Shown: positions 25,198 through 34,262 of the stretch, piece after piece | How the letters are laid out: each line of letters starts with the position of its first letter | Position numbering within the stretch: the first letter of the stretch is position 1 | Origin: Planotetraspora phitsanulokensis | Lineage (GTDB): Bacteria > Actinomycetota > Actinomycetes > Streptosporangiales > Streptosporangiaceae | Assembly (NCBI RefSeq): GCF_016863295.1 | Contig: NZ_BOOP01000003.1 | Location: 372,001-436,000, forward strand | DNA: 64,000 nucleotides | Reading direction: 5' to 3' | Notes under the pieces: generated by a model | The model's input: only the letters and a program-made list of their open reading frames with translations | Told to the model about the DNA's origin: nothing | Databases searched by the model: none | Translations under genes and position numbers: made by a program

Positions 25198-26358
25198 TCA
25201 TCGCATGGCCTCCATCAGGCGCCTGCGGCCGTAGTTCACCAGGAAGCCCGACCCGATGAACACCACGCCGAGTGCCAGGAACAGCGCCGCCCCGGTGAGC
25301 AGAGGCTGAAAGACGGCGAAGCTCTGGATGATGACGAAGAGCACCAGCGCGGCGGTGACCAGGTAGACGAGGTGGGACAGATCACGCCGGGCCGCGACGA
25401 CGGCGAACCAGGCGGCCGCCAGCACGTAGGCCAACGTGCCCACCACGGCCCGCGCCGTCTGCTCGGCGCTGAATTCGCCGGTGTACCAGGGGGTGCCCAG
25501 CGGAGTCCATGCCACCAGGAGCAGCGCGACCACGATCATGCTCGTGACGGCGAGGACCTCCTGCCGTCCATCCCTGCCGGTCAGGAAGACGACGGCGCCG
25601 ATGGCGATTCCGGCGGCGGCGAGCCCCGCCCCCAGCGCCGGCGACCAGAACGCGGGGCCGGCGCTCACGCCGGGGAAGGCGGCGACGAACAGCCCGGACA
25701 GCGCCAGCACCACCCCGGCCAGTCGCCACGGCCCGGCGAATCGGGCCAGGCGTCCGCTGTCATGGAGGTTCGCGATCGCGGACGAGACCCCGCCGGCGGC
25801 GAGCATGCCGACGGCGATTGCGGCGGCGCCGCCGTTCTGCTCACCGATGAGCCAGCCGTACCACGCTGATGCGATCGCCAGGGCCATGACGAGGGGGCCC
25901 GTGGCCGCCGTGGCGTACGCGTACGCCAGTGCGCCACCTGCCCACACGCCGAGCAAGCTGGAGCTGTAGGCGGGGACCTGCAGGCTCTGCGCCGCCTGGA
26001 AGATCACCCCGCCCGCGGCGAACACGCTGACCAGCCTTGCCGCCTGCCGTCCGCCCCGGGACGAAACGGTCTCGCCCACGACGGCCGCGGCGATCCAGAT
26101 CACCGTGATGCCCGCTAACCGGAGCAGCGGTGACAACTGGTCGAGGTTGGCCGCGACGAGCCAGATCAGCCCGACGCCCAGGAAACCGCCGCCGAGCAGA
26201 AGCGCCAGCCTCTCCAGGCTGAGCCTCCGGCCGGGGACATATCCGGCCTCGATGCGCCGTGCGGCGCCTTCGTCGATGAGGCCCTCGGCCTGCCATCGGG
26301 TCAACTCGCCCCGTAGCCAGGCCAGGCGCCGAGCTGGAACATGCCGCGTGGATTCCAT
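25198..26358 (-). CDS. DUF2157 polytopic membrane protein
   Basis: This 386-residue protein has a cytoplasmic N-terminal helix segment (LRGELTRWQAEGLIDEGAARRIEAGY) characteristic of DUF2157 and about twelve hydrophobic helices. The next gene encodes a GDYXXLXY protein; these two families co-occur and are assumed to form a membrane complex of unknown role. ATG 26358 is preferred for its AGGAAGGGGCGGG site. Confidence 0.85.
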   Translation of the reverse strand: MESTRHVPARRLAWLRGELTRWQAEGLIDEGAARRIEAGYVPGRRLSLERLALLLGGGFLGVGLIWLVAANLDQLSPLLRLAGITVIWIAAAVVGETVSSRGGRQAARLVSVFAAGGVIFQAAQSLQVPAYSSSLLGVWAGGALAYAYATAATGPLVMALAIASAWYGWLIGEQNGGAAAIAVGMLAAGGVSSAIANLHDSGRLARFAGPWRLAGVVLALSGLFVAAFPGVSAGPAFWSPALGAGLAAAGIAIGAVVFLTGRDGRQEVLAVTSMIVVALLLVAWTPLGTPWYTGEFSAEQTARAVVGTLAYVLAAAWFAVVAARRDLSHLVYLVTAALVLFVIIQSFAVFQPLLTGAALFLALGVVFIGSGFLVNYGRRRLMEAMR

Positions 26359-26717
26359 CCCGCCCCTTCCTCTCGCGCTCACACGCCGACAAGGCGTCCT
26401 CTGAGGTGACGGACGGCCCGTCAGGACGATCTCGCCGCCTCGGCGTTGTCATCGCTTCGAGTCTCGGACAGGGAGAGGAATTGGTAATGAGTACGCATAC
26501 TTAGTGAGAACACGTACTTCGGACCAATCTGTACGACCAATGCGGACAGGGCGACACGTTCCAGCCCGCTGTGATGGATGGCGTCTGGGCGTCCTTCTCG
26601 AACGGCGGACCACCCGAGAGGAGCCGACGGAACCCCCTCCGCGGGTGTCCACTGGTGGGCCGCCACGACTGCTCTCGCCCCGATGGCGGCCCGAGCATTG
26701 CCGGCGAGCGCGGTCTG
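26359..26717. other. Spacer without a recognisable gene
   Basis: No credible coding sequence. It includes the upstream region of the DUF2157 gene and, near 26480-26525, an AT-richer patch (GGTAATGAGTACGCATACTTAG) that may hold a promoter. It ends at the stop of the DHFR-like gene. Confidence 0.45.
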
Positions 26718-27260
26718 TTACCGCTTCGGTTCGTAGACGAGCACGACGATTCCGGAGGCGAACGGTGCGGTTCGCACCAGCGTGAGGTGGGTCGTGTCGA
26801 TGCCGTCCAACAGTCGTTGGCCGCTTCCCGCGACGGCGGGGAACATCCAGAAGTGGTACTCGTCCACCAGTTTGTGTTCCAGGAGCATCCGGTCGAGTTC
26901 GCCCGTCCCGTACTTCAGGATGTTCTGACCGGGCAGCTCCTTCAGCCTCGCGATCTCCTTGGCGACGTCTCCCTCGAGGATCGTGGCGTTCCACGTGGCC
27001 TCGGTCAGCGTCCTGGAGGCGACGTACTTGGGAAGGGCGTTCATCCGGGCCGCGTCCTCGTCCCCGGCCTGCTCCATCTTCGGCCAGACCCCGGCGAACG
27101 CCTCGTAGGTCACCCGCCCCAACAGGAGGGCGTCGGAGGAGGAGAAGAGAGCGTCGCCGTACGCCGCATGCTCCTCGTCCCAGTACGGCGAGCCCCATTT
27201 CTCCGGCGACGAGATGACCCCGTCGAGCGTCACGAACGTCGACTCGATGAGCTTTCGCAT
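26718..27260 (-). CDS. RibD/DHFR-like reductase domain protein
   Basis: This 180-residue single-domain protein is of the dihydrofolate-reductase-like RibD C-terminal family. It starts MRKLIESTFVTLDGVISSPEKW and contains LLLGRVTYEAF, NALPKYVASRTL, LKYGTGELDRMLLEHKLVDEY and FPAVAGSGQRLLDG. Such proteins bind NADPH but their substrates are usually unknown. GGAAGGA precedes ATG 27260, chosen over ATG 27284. Confidence 0.93.
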   Translation of the reverse strand: MRKLIESTFVTLDGVISSPEKWGSPYWDEEHAAYGDALFSSSDALLLGRVTYEAFAGVWPKMEQAGDEDAARMNALPKYVASRTLTEATWNATILEGDVAKEIARLKELPGQNILKYGTGELDRMLLEHKLVDEYHFWMFPAVAGSGQRLLDGIDTTHLTLVRTAPFASGIVVLVYEPKR

Positions 27261-27875
27261 GTGTTCCTTCCGCGTTGTCGGCATGGGGACAGCGGCCGAT
27301 CTGGCCGGACCGCTGTTTCGTACGCTTTCAGCCAGGTGGAACCTGATCGGTGACGTCTTCTCCCAGGGACGGCTCCGGCGCAGGCGGCCCGTGGGTGGCT
27401 ACCTCACGTCGCAGCGCCCCAGCCCTGGGGAGCTCTGCTCCTCCCACTGCCTCCAGCCGTGGCTGTGGGACTGTGTGACACGATCGACCGTAGGTGATCA
27501 GCGTCAGCCGTGCGCAGGATGAAGCCGCTGACCTCGCGTCGTGCCAGGTCATCTCGGCTCCTGGTCGCCGAGCTGGGCCACGTCGACCAGCGCGCGGATC
27601 GCGAAGGCCCTGCGCGCCGCCGGCTCCCCCGCCGGCCTGCTCGGCGGCGCCCTCCTACTGCTCAGTGAAGCTGTCGCGAGAAGCCGCACGTCTCCGTCGT
27701 CGGATCAGCGGTTGGGTGAACAGCGCGGGTCCACGCCGCCACATCAGGACCCCGGTGACACGAGCGTGACGGTCATCAGCGCTCCCAGGACGTGGGAAAG
27801 ATAGAGAAAGCCGGGGGTGCGACTCGCGGCAGAAGAGTGAATCCTTGCTAGTCGCACGCAACCTCGTGGCGAGGG
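27261..27875. other. Gene-poor stretch with a possible frameshifted membrane-protein remnant
   Basis: No intact gene is supported. On the reverse strand about 27655-27830, one frame reads RTPGFLYLSHVLGALMTVTL and then stops; the adjacent frame continues TGVLMWRRGPALFTQPLIRR. Together they look like one transmembrane segment plus a basic tail broken by a two-base change near 27768. I could not assign the family, so this may be chance. The rest (27261-27650) shows nothing. Confidence 0.35.
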
Positions 27876-28586
27876 TCATGATCCGAGTAGATCGAGGTCA
27901 CGAACGCAGAAACCGTGGTGCGCCCACTCCTCGCCCAGTACCACCTGAACGCACTCCAGCACCGACTTTCCCCTGGCATACGGCGGCCAACCCGGGCCCG
28001 CCGGCACTGGCGCGGGCGCCGAGAGCTGATCGGCCGTCACCGTCGACAGCCAACGCTCTAGCTCAGCGCCTTGCACGTCTCGCGCGGCCAGCACCTCGTC
28101 GAAACTGGGGGCCGCCGCTCGGTCCAGGCCCTGCTCCTCCTGGTCAGGGACGAACTCGGACGCCAGCCCGATCGCGGTGAACGGCTCGGTCGATCCCAGA
28201 CAGCAGCGGCGGAACCACGAGTCGTGCACGAACACCAGATGGCGCTGGGTCTCTACCGCCGACCATTCGCCGCCGACGCGCTGCTGCTCCGAACCCCTGG
28301 GCATCGCTCGCAGCCGCTCGATCGTCTCCGCCCAGCCGGCCCGCAGCTGCCGGACAGCCTGCAGCAGGTCCGCCGGATCGGCTGAGCGGAGCAGCAGCCG
28401 CACCGGATACCGGCGGTCAAGCTCGGCTTCGACGTACGACGTCACCTCGACTCCGTTGACCACCAGATTGGTGACCAGCCCGTCGATCACAGCGTCCTGC
28501 ATCACCACCCCGATCAGACGAGCGCGGGTCAAGTCACACTCGCGGAACTCGGCATCAGTCAGGTCCTGGTCCTTGAAGCTCGCCAT
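27876..28586 (-). CDS. DinB-family protein with N-terminal pentapeptide-like segment
   Basis: This 236-residue protein begins with a pentapeptide-like stretch (DAEFRECDLTRARLIGVVMQDAVIDG, in two short runs), then a DinB/YfiT-like four-helix domain. Metal-ligand histidines appear in WSAVETQRHLVFVHDSW and LGEEWAHHGFCVRDLD. The family includes thiol-dependent transferases (bacillithiol/mycothiol S-transferases). ATG 28586 is preferred: GATACT lies seven bases before it, fitting a leaderless transcript, and ATG 28616 lies upstream of that box. Confidence 0.85.
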   Translation of the reverse strand: MASFKDQDLTDAEFRECDLTRARLIGVVMQDAVIDGLVTNLVVNGVEVTSYVEAELDRRYPVRLLLRSADPADLLQAVRQLRAGWAETIERLRAMPRGSEQQRVGGEWSAVETQRHLVFVHDSWFRRCCLGSTEPFTAIGLASEFVPDQEEQGLDRAAAPSFDEVLAARDVQGAELERWLSTVTADQLSAPAPVPAGPGWPPYARGKSVLECVQVVLGEEWAHHGFCVRDLDLLGS

Positions 28587-28871
28587 GCCGGGCAGTATCC
28601 ACCGGCGTACCGACAACCGCGCAGTTACCGCGGGTAGAGGGTGCTGTAGCCGGGCCTGGAGGCTGTTGGCGGAAACACGCCGAGCCGGCGACCTCGCACC
28701 ATACGAAACGAGGTCAACGTTCGGCTAGGTACACGCGAGCGATCGTCGAGGTCCGGATGCGCACGCGGACGTGCCATAAGCAGGCACTCGCTGAACGTCC
28801 TCAATTCGGCAGAAGAGGAAGTGTCGCCAGCCTCGCCGTGATCATGTAAAGCATCAGGTGGGGCCGAAGCG

Positions 28872-29198
28872 TCAAGCATCAACCGAGGCCCGACAGTCGA
28901 TGACGTTCCCCTTGGGGTCGGCGGGGTCGTAGCGGATCTGCCGGACACTACCGCTGACCGGAGGACCCGCCCAGCGGGACCAGCTCACACGCGCGATGAC
29001 CCACGCGCCTTCCCTGGTCCGGTACGAGATCACAGGCTCGTCCGGCTGGTATCGCCCTGCGCGGGAGAAGTAGGAGACGACGGCGGTCGCCTCGAGACCG
29101 TGTTCCCGCACTCGGTACGTCCGGGTGAAGTCGTTCCGGGCGCCGACGGCGAAGCCGATGGCCGCGAGGATCAGCAGGATCGCCACCACTCCGCGCAT
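28872..29198 (-). CDS. DUF3592-like membrane-anchored protein
   Basis: This 108-residue protein has one N-terminal membrane helix (VVAILLILAAIGFAVGA) and a beta-rich domain with LEATAVVSYFSRAG, EPVISYRTREG and VRQIRYDPADPKGNVID, which fits DUF3592. Function unknown. ATG 29198 is the safest start; a GTG at 29255 would add 19 residues. It is on the same strand as the AlkZ-like gene, 104 bases downstream. Confidence 0.7.
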   Translation of the reverse strand: MRGVVAILLILAAIGFAVGARNDFTRTYRVREHGLEATAVVSYFSRAGRYQPDEPVISYRTREGAWVIARVSWSRWAGPPVSGSVRQIRYDPADPKGNVIDCRASVDA

Positions 29199-29302
29199 GG
29201 ATGAGAACCGGCCCCAGAACGACAGGTCCGCGTACTGCGTGGACGGGACGTTCACGCGGACGCGCCTGGTTTGGGTCCAGCGGTCGATGCCGGGGCGGAT
29301 GC

Positions 29303-30403
29303 TCAGGACGACCTGACCGCGATCGGACTGTTGTAGGACACGTTCTCGGCCCCCACGAACGGCAGCAGGCGCTCCGCTTCCTGCTCCAAGGCTGCCCGAT
29401 CGATCGCGGGCAGCGGGCGGAACGGAGTGAGGCGCAGGGTGTCGCCTTCGAGGGACCAGCTTCCGTGAACGTGGCCGTCCACGAGGAAGGTGGGCCGTAC
29501 CCGTGCCTGGCCGGGCATCACGCGCTTCCGGTCCTCGTGGCTGATGATGCGGGTCCGGTCGGCATGGCCGAGCAGGGCGTTGTCGAAGGCGGGCAGCAGG
29601 CGCACGGGGGCGGGCGTATCGGGATCGGGCAGTTCCGCGTCGGCCAGGTCGATCAGTTCCCTGCCGTCGGGGTCGCGGTGGTGGCGCAGTTCGGCGCGCA
29701 TGTCGGAGACGATCTCTCCGAGGCGGGTCAGCCCGGACCAGGCCTGTACGTCCATCGTCCCGGCTGGGCCGAACGCTGCCAGATAGCGGCGGATCAGGTC
29801 CTTGGCGGTCACCGGGGCCATGGGCCGGCCGAGCCAGGTCTCGGCGGGCGTGACGGAGACGGCCGACCGGGTGCCCCAGGAGCCCCATGTGCCGGTGGCC
29901 GGGCTGTGGACGAGGGGAGCTCTGAGCTCGACCTCTCCGGCGAGGATGCGCCCGTCGCGGCCTGGATGGCGTTCGGCCAGCCGTCGGGCCAGTTCCTTTC
30001 GCGATGTCGTTCCGCCCGCCAGCAGCTCAAGCCCGGTGGCGACCAGCGAGGCGGTGTCCAGGCCCGCGCTGTTGCGGGCGAAGTACGCCGAGCGGGCGGT
30101 GCGGTCGAGCACAGGCTGAAGCAGCGGCCGCAGCCGGCGGAAGTCGTCGGCCGCGGCGAGGTGCTGGGTGCTGCGGAGCAGGCCGGAGCGGACCACCTTC
30201 CGGTCCTGCAGCAGCGTGGTGAGCTGGGAGTGGGCGAAGCCGTGGATCCTGCTCCACAGCCCGACATAGGGCCAGTTGGGCTCTTGCGCCTGCAGCGCGA
30301 CCAGGCGCCCGATCACCTCCAGCGGGGTGTGATCGGTGCGGCCCAGCAGGAGCTGGCGGCCCAGCAGGGCCCGGTTCAGGGCCCTGCTCGAGAGGGTCGT
30401 CAC
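29303..30403 (-). CDS. AlkZ-like winged-helix DNA glycosylase
   Basis: This 366-residue protein belongs to the HTH_42/AlkZ family, whose studied members unhook DNA interstrand crosslinks. The signature QxQ motif is present as Q38-A-Q40 in LVALQAQEPNWPYVGLWSR, followed by helical and winged domains. AlkZ in Streptomyces sahachiroi protects against azinomycin; here no biosynthetic cluster is seen, so it resembles the broader YcaQ-like group. The GTG start overlaps the TGA of the MDR oxidoreductase gene, implying a two-gene operon. Confidence 0.9.
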   Translation of the reverse strand: MTTLSSRALNRALLGRQLLLGRTDHTPLEVIGRLVALQAQEPNWPYVGLWSRIHGFAHSQLTTLLQDRKVVRSGLLRSTQHLAAADDFRRLRPLLQPVLDRTARSAYFARNSAGLDTASLVATGLELLAGGTTSRKELARRLAERHPGRDGRILAGEVELRAPLVHSPATGTWGSWGTRSAVSVTPAETWLGRPMAPVTAKDLIRRYLAAFGPAGTMDVQAWSGLTRLGEIVSDMRAELRHHRDPDGRELIDLADAELPDPDTPAPVRLLPAFDNALLGHADRTRIISHEDRKRVMPGQARVRPTFLVDGHVHGSWSLEGDTLRLTPFRPLPAIDRAALEQEAERLLPFVGAENVSYNSPIAVRSS

Positions 30404-31383
30404 GACAGCCGCACCGAGACGTTGCCCCGGTAGGACCCCTGGAGCAGGGACAAGAACGTCTGCGGCACGTCCTCGATCCCGCCCTTGACGACCGTCTGCG
30501 GGTAGACGAAGCGGCCCTCGCCCAGCCAGGCGCTGAAGTGTTCCCGCCAGGCGGCGGTCTGGTCGGGGGTGTGGTGGCAGGAGAACGGCAGCAGCTCGAT
30601 GCCCCTGGCCCGGGCCGCGGCGTGATCGGGCTTGGGGAAGCGCTCCGCCGCATCGCCGAGCTGGCTGGACAGCGAGCCGCACAGCGCGAAGCGGGCGCCG
30701 GGCCTGGCCGTCTGCAGTGCGGCCTGATACTGCTCGCCGCCCACGACGTCGAAGAACACCGAAATGCCCTCGGGCGCGAGCTCTCGGAGCCGGTCGACCG
30801 GTGAGCCGTCGTGATAGTCGAAGGCGGCGTGGTAGCCGAGCTCGTTCACCAGATAGTCGACCTTGGCCGGGCTGCCGGCGCTGCCGATCACCCGGGCCGC
30901 GCCGAGGCACTTGGCGATCTGCCCGGCCAGTGAGCCGACCCCGCCCGCCGCGCCGGAGACGAACACCACGTCGCCCTCGCCGACGCCCGCCACGTCGGCC
31001 ATCCCGTAGTAGGCGGTCGGCCCCTGACCGAGGTGGTAGCCGGGGTCCGCGAGGGGATCGAGCTTGATGTACTGGGCGGCGGGGCCCGCCGAGTACTCGC
31101 TCCAGCCGGTCGTCGACTGGACCAGGTCGCCAACCGCGAGCTCGGGGCTGCCGGACCGGATGACGGTGCCGATGGCGGCCACGCCCACCCGCTGGCCCGG
31201 CTGCCACGCGGGTACCGGGATGGTGCAGTCCGCGCGCATCAACTCCAGGTAGGTCGCGGCGAGCCCGACCTGGTCGGTGCGCACCAGAACCTCGCCGTCC
31301 ACCTCGGTCGTGGCGACGGTGAAGTCGTCGAGTGCCGGTGCGCCGGCGATCTGCGCGGCCAACTGGATCTCACGGGTGATCAT
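30400..31383 (-). CDS. MDR-family NADP-dependent oxidoreductase
   Basis: This 327-residue zinc-free medium-chain dehydrogenase/reductase is of the prostaglandin-reductase/CurA type. It has GPTAYYGMADVAGVGEGDVV, the Rossmann motif VSGAAGGVGSLAGQIAK and FDVVGGEQYQAAL, and ends with the family C-terminal region YPQTVVKGGIEDVP. It probably reduces alpha,beta-unsaturated carbonyls with NADPH. AAGGA precedes the ATG. It shares a palindromic promoter region with the divergent WYL regulator. Confidence 0.94.
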   Translation of the reverse strand: MITREIQLAAQIAGAPALDDFTVATTEVDGEVLVRTDQVGLAATYLELMRADCTIPVPAWQPGQRVGVAAIGTVIRSGSPELAVGDLVQSTTGWSEYSAGPAAQYIKLDPLADPGYHLGQGPTAYYGMADVAGVGEGDVVFVSGAAGGVGSLAGQIAKCLGAARVIGSAGSPAKVDYLVNELGYHAAFDYHDGSPVDRLRELAPEGISVFFDVVGGEQYQAALQTARPGARFALCGSLSSQLGDAAERFPKPDHAAARARGIELLPFSCHHTPDQTAAWREHFSAWLGEGRFVYPQTVVKGGIEDVPQTFLSLLQGSYRGNVSVRLS

Positions 31384-31431
31384 TTCTCGGTCCTTAGGTC
31401 GGTACGGCCTTCGAGATCGACACTAAGGAGG

Positions 31432-31456
31432 CTTCCGGTCACTTTTTGACCGGAAG
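31432..31456. promoter_or_regulatory. Perfect palindromic operator between MDR and WYL genes
   Basis: CTTCCGGTCA (31432-31441) and TGACCGGAAG (31447-31456) are perfect ten-base inverted repeats around CTTTT. The site lies between the divergent starts (31383 reverse and 31475 forward). It is the best candidate for the binding site of the WYL/YafY regulator controlling itself and the oxidoreductase-AlkZ operon. Confidence 0.75.
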
Positions 31457-31474
31457 TGGGGCGAGGATGGCGGT

Positions 31475-32446
31475 ATGGCGAACACCAGCTCGCGGACCCT
31501 CAGACTGCTCTCGCTGCTGCAGACTCACCGTCACTGGCCCGGCCCGGAATTGGCCGAGCGGCTCGGGGTCTCCGAGCGGACGCTGCGCCGCGACGTCGAC
31601 CGGCTGCGCGAGCTCGGCTATCCGGTCAGCGCGGCCCGGGGCACCGACGGCGGCTACCAGCTCGCGCCCGGTGCCGTCCTGCCGCCGCTGGTGCTGGACG
31701 AGGAGGAGGCGGTGGCCCTCGCGGTGGGCATCGGCGACGCGGCACAGAGCGGGATCGCCGGGATGCGGGAGGCGTCGCTGCGCGCGCTCACCAAGGTGGT
31801 GCGGGTCCTGCCGCCCCGGCTGCGGGCCAGGGTGGACGCCCTGCGGGCGATGACCCTCTCCGTCGCCGCGCCCGGGCCGGTCGTCGCGGCGGGGGTGCTC
31901 ACCGCGGTCGCCCAGGCGTGCCGGGACCAGGAGCGGCTGCGGTTCGGCTACACGGCCAGAGGTTCCGCACCCACCGAGCGCGAGGTCGAGCCGCACCGCG
32001 TCGTCGCACTCGGCGGACGCTGGTACCTGGCCGCCTACGACCTGTCCCGGCACGACTGGCGCAGTTTCCGCCTCGACCGGCTGACCGAGCCGGCCGCGAC
32101 CGGCACGCGCTTCCGGCCGCGTCCGCTCCCGGCCGAGGACGCCGCGGCCTTCGTCCAGGCAGCGAGCGACGCCCCGGCCCCGTACCAGGTCGAGGCGCTC
32201 GTCCACGCCCCCGCGACCCGGGTACGGCAGGCGGTCGGTCAGTGGGGCACCGTCGAACCGCTCGACCACGACACCTGCCGGATCACCATGACTTCGACCT
32301 CCCTCGATTGGCCGACCCAGGCGCTGGGCAACGTGGGCGCCGAGTTCGAGGTGCTGGGTCCCCCGGAGTTCGCCGCACATGTCCAGGAGTGGGGCGCCCG
32401 CTTCCTCCGGGCCACTGGCGCGCCCGAGAGACCGTCCCTGCTGTAG
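31475..32446 (+). CDS. WYL-domain (YafY-type) HTH transcriptional regulator
   Basis: This 323-residue regulator has an N-terminal HTH_11 winged helix (RTLRLLSLLQTHRHWPGPELAERLGVSERTLRRDVDRL, in two helices) and a WYL domain (about 140-230: LRFGYTARGSAPTEREVEPHRVVALGGRWYLAAYDL), plus a WCX C-terminal extension. WYL proteins are thought to sense ligands or nucleic acid ends, often in DNA-damage responses. It is divergent from the MDR-AlkZ operon. GAGG lies nine bases before the ATG. Confidence 0.94.
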   Translation: MANTSSRTLRLLSLLQTHRHWPGPELAERLGVSERTLRRDVDRLRELGYPVSAARGTDGGYQLAPGAVLPPLVLDEEEAVALAVGIGDAAQSGIAGMREASLRALTKVVRVLPPRLRARVDALRAMTLSVAAPGPVVAAGVLTAVAQACRDQERLRFGYTARGSAPTEREVEPHRVVALGGRWYLAAYDLSRHDWRSFRLDRLTEPAATGTRFRPRPLPAEDAAAFVQAASDAPAPYQVEALVHAPATRVRQAVGQWGTVEPLDHDTCRITMTSTSLDWPTQALGNVGAEFEVLGPPEFAAHVQEWGARFLRATGAPERPSLL

Positions 32447-32461
32447 TTCGCTGAACTCAGG

Positions 32462-33715
32462 CTAGGGCGCTGTTTCGCTGGTGAGTCGCGTGGCGCGGGC
32501 GATCAGGTGCCGGCGCTCGGGCAAGCTGGTCGCCCGCCGTGCGGCCTCGCGGTAGGTGGCCGCTGCCGCGGAGCGCTCGCCGGCCAGTTCCAACAGATGT
32601 GCACGGGTCGCGAGTAGGCGGTGGTGGCGTGCCATCCGGTGATCGGACTCCAGTTGTGCGAGCAGATGGAGCCCAGCCGCAGGCCCACGCACCTTCGCGA
32701 GGGCGACCGCACGGTTGAGTGTCACCATCGGGTTCGGCGCCATCTGTTCCAGGAGTTCGTACAGGGTGAGGATCTGCGGCCAGTCCGTCGCGTCCATGTG
32801 CTCTGCCTCGTCATGGACTGCGGCGATCGCCGCCTGCAGCTGGTAGGGGCCGACCTGGCCTCGGGGCAGGGTCTCGGTGATCAGATCAACCCCTTCGGCG
32901 ATGCGCCGGCGATCCCATTTGCCGCGGTCCTGTTCCTCCAGCGGCACCAGGCTTCCATCGGGCCGGGTGCGCGCGGGTCGGCGAGCGTCGGTGAGCAACA
33001 TCAAGGCGAGCAGCCCGGCGACCTCGCCGTCGTCCGGCAGCAGCAAGCGAAGCAGGCGGGTGAGCCGGATCGCCTCGTCGGACAGCTGCGGCGCGGTGAG
33101 GTCCGGGCCGGCGGTGGTGGTGTAGCCCTCGTTGAATATGAGGTACAGCACGTGCAGTACGGCACGTTCCCGATCAGCCCGTTCTGCGACATCCGGCATC
33201 GTGAATGACGCCCCGTTCGACTTGATGCTCTGCTTGGCCCGACTGATGCGCTGGGCCATGGTGGCCTCCGGGACCAGGAAGGCCGCCGCGATCTGCGCCG
33301 TGGTGAGTCCGCCCACCGCGCGCAGGGTCAGCGCGATCTGGCTGGGCGCAGAGAGCGCGGGGTGGCAGCACAGGAACAGCAGGGTCAGCGTTTCGTCCCG
33401 GTTGGGTTCCGGCTCGTCTGCGGGCGCGGCCAGCAACGCGGACTGTGGAGTCGCCGCCATGACGGCCTCCTCGCGCCGTCGCCGCGACTGGTCGCTACGG
33501 AACTCGTCCAGCAACCGGTGGGCGGCGACGGTGACCAGCCAGGCCCGGGGATTGTCCGGTACTCCCCGGGTGGGCCACAACGTCGCCGCCTTCAGCAGGG
33601 CCTCCTGGACGGCGTCCTCGCACGCGTCGAACTGCCCGTACCGGCGGACCAGCGCGCTGAGGACCTGCGGCGCCAGCTCGCGCAGCAGGTCCTCGGCGCC
33701 CCGATCCCGGCTCAC
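32462..33715 (-). CDS. ECF42-type RNA polymerase sigma factor with C-terminal extension
   Basis: This 417-residue sigma-70 family factor has region 2 (VLSALVRRYGQFDACEDAVQEALLKAA) and region 4 (LTLRAVGGLTTAQIAAAFLVPEATMAQRISRAKQSI), then a long TPR-like extension from about 180 with LYLIFNEGYT and EAEHMDATDWPQILTLYELL. This architecture and the adjacent DGPF/YCII gene define the ECF42 group, which lacks a classical anti-sigma factor. The extension is thought to regulate activity. The GTG at 33715 overlaps the partner's TGA; longer in-frame starts are unlikely. Confidence 0.95.
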   Translation of the reverse strand: MSRDRGAEDLLRELAPQVLSALVRRYGQFDACEDAVQEALLKAATLWPTRGVPDNPRAWLVTVAAHRLLDEFRSDQSRRRREEAVMAATPQSALLAAPADEPEPNRDETLTLLFLCCHPALSAPSQIALTLRAVGGLTTAQIAAAFLVPEATMAQRISRAKQSIKSNGASFTMPDVAERADRERAVLHVLYLIFNEGYTTTAGPDLTAPQLSDEAIRLTRLLRLLLPDDGEVAGLLALMLLTDARRPARTRPDGSLVPLEEQDRGKWDRRRIAEGVDLITETLPRGQVGPYQLQAAIAAVHDEAEHMDATDWPQILTLYELLEQMAPNPMVTLNRAVALAKVRGPAAGLHLLAQLESDHRMARHHRLLATRAHLLELAGERSAAAATYREAARRATSLPERRHLIARATRLTSETAP

Positions 33716-34074
33716 AGATCGGCCGCGGCCTCGTGCAGGATCGGCCACACCTCGACCGGCTCCAAGTCGGCCCAGGGCATGTCCGCCGCGATCTCCTGCG
33801 CCCGCTCCTCGCTCTCGCAATCCATCAGGTAGAAGCTGGCGATGTACTCCTTGGTCTCCAGGTACGGACCGTCGGTGACGGCCGGGGCCCCGTCCTTGCG
33901 CAGCACCAGCCGGGCGGCCGCCGCATCAGCCAGGCCGTAGGCGCCCAGCAGCTCGCCGGTCTCCCGGTACTTCTCGTTGAACGCCTCCTGCTTGGCGATG
34001 GCCTCCGGCCACTCCTCCGCCGGAATCGAGCTCCACTTGTCCTGGTTGCCGTAGATCAACATCAGGTACTTCAT
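33712..34074 (-). CDS. DGPF/YCII-domain protein, ECF42 partner
   Basis: This 120-residue protein starts MKYLMLIYGNQDKW and has the DGPF motif as TDGPYLETKEYIASFYLMDCESEERA. The YCII/DGPF family is encoded beside ECF42 sigma factors and is typically their transcriptional target; its chemistry is unknown. The stop overlaps the sigma gene start by GTGA. Confidence 0.94.
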   Translation of the reverse strand: MKYLMLIYGNQDKWSSIPAEEWPEAIAKQEAFNEKYRETGELLGAYGLADAAAARLVLRKDGAPAVTDGPYLETKEYIASFYLMDCESEERAQEIAADMPWADLEPVEVWPILHEAAADL

Positions 34075-34262
34075 CTGGGGGCATCCCTTCCGCTCCGCGC
34101 ACCCCGTCGGCGGGCCGTCACCCTGCAGACGGAGCGGACGCGCCGGCCTCTACATCCCGTCGACATTCTTTCGCTCATTTTCGTGGCGCCGATGTCGAGC
34201 CGACCGGCTCCGCTTCGTCCTTCAGGCGAACGCACCACCCAACCCGCGAAAGGAGCCCCACG

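Noticed and set aside
26420-26717. Possible small gene before the DHFR-like gene
   Set aside because: Short frames only, no start context or homology-like motifs.
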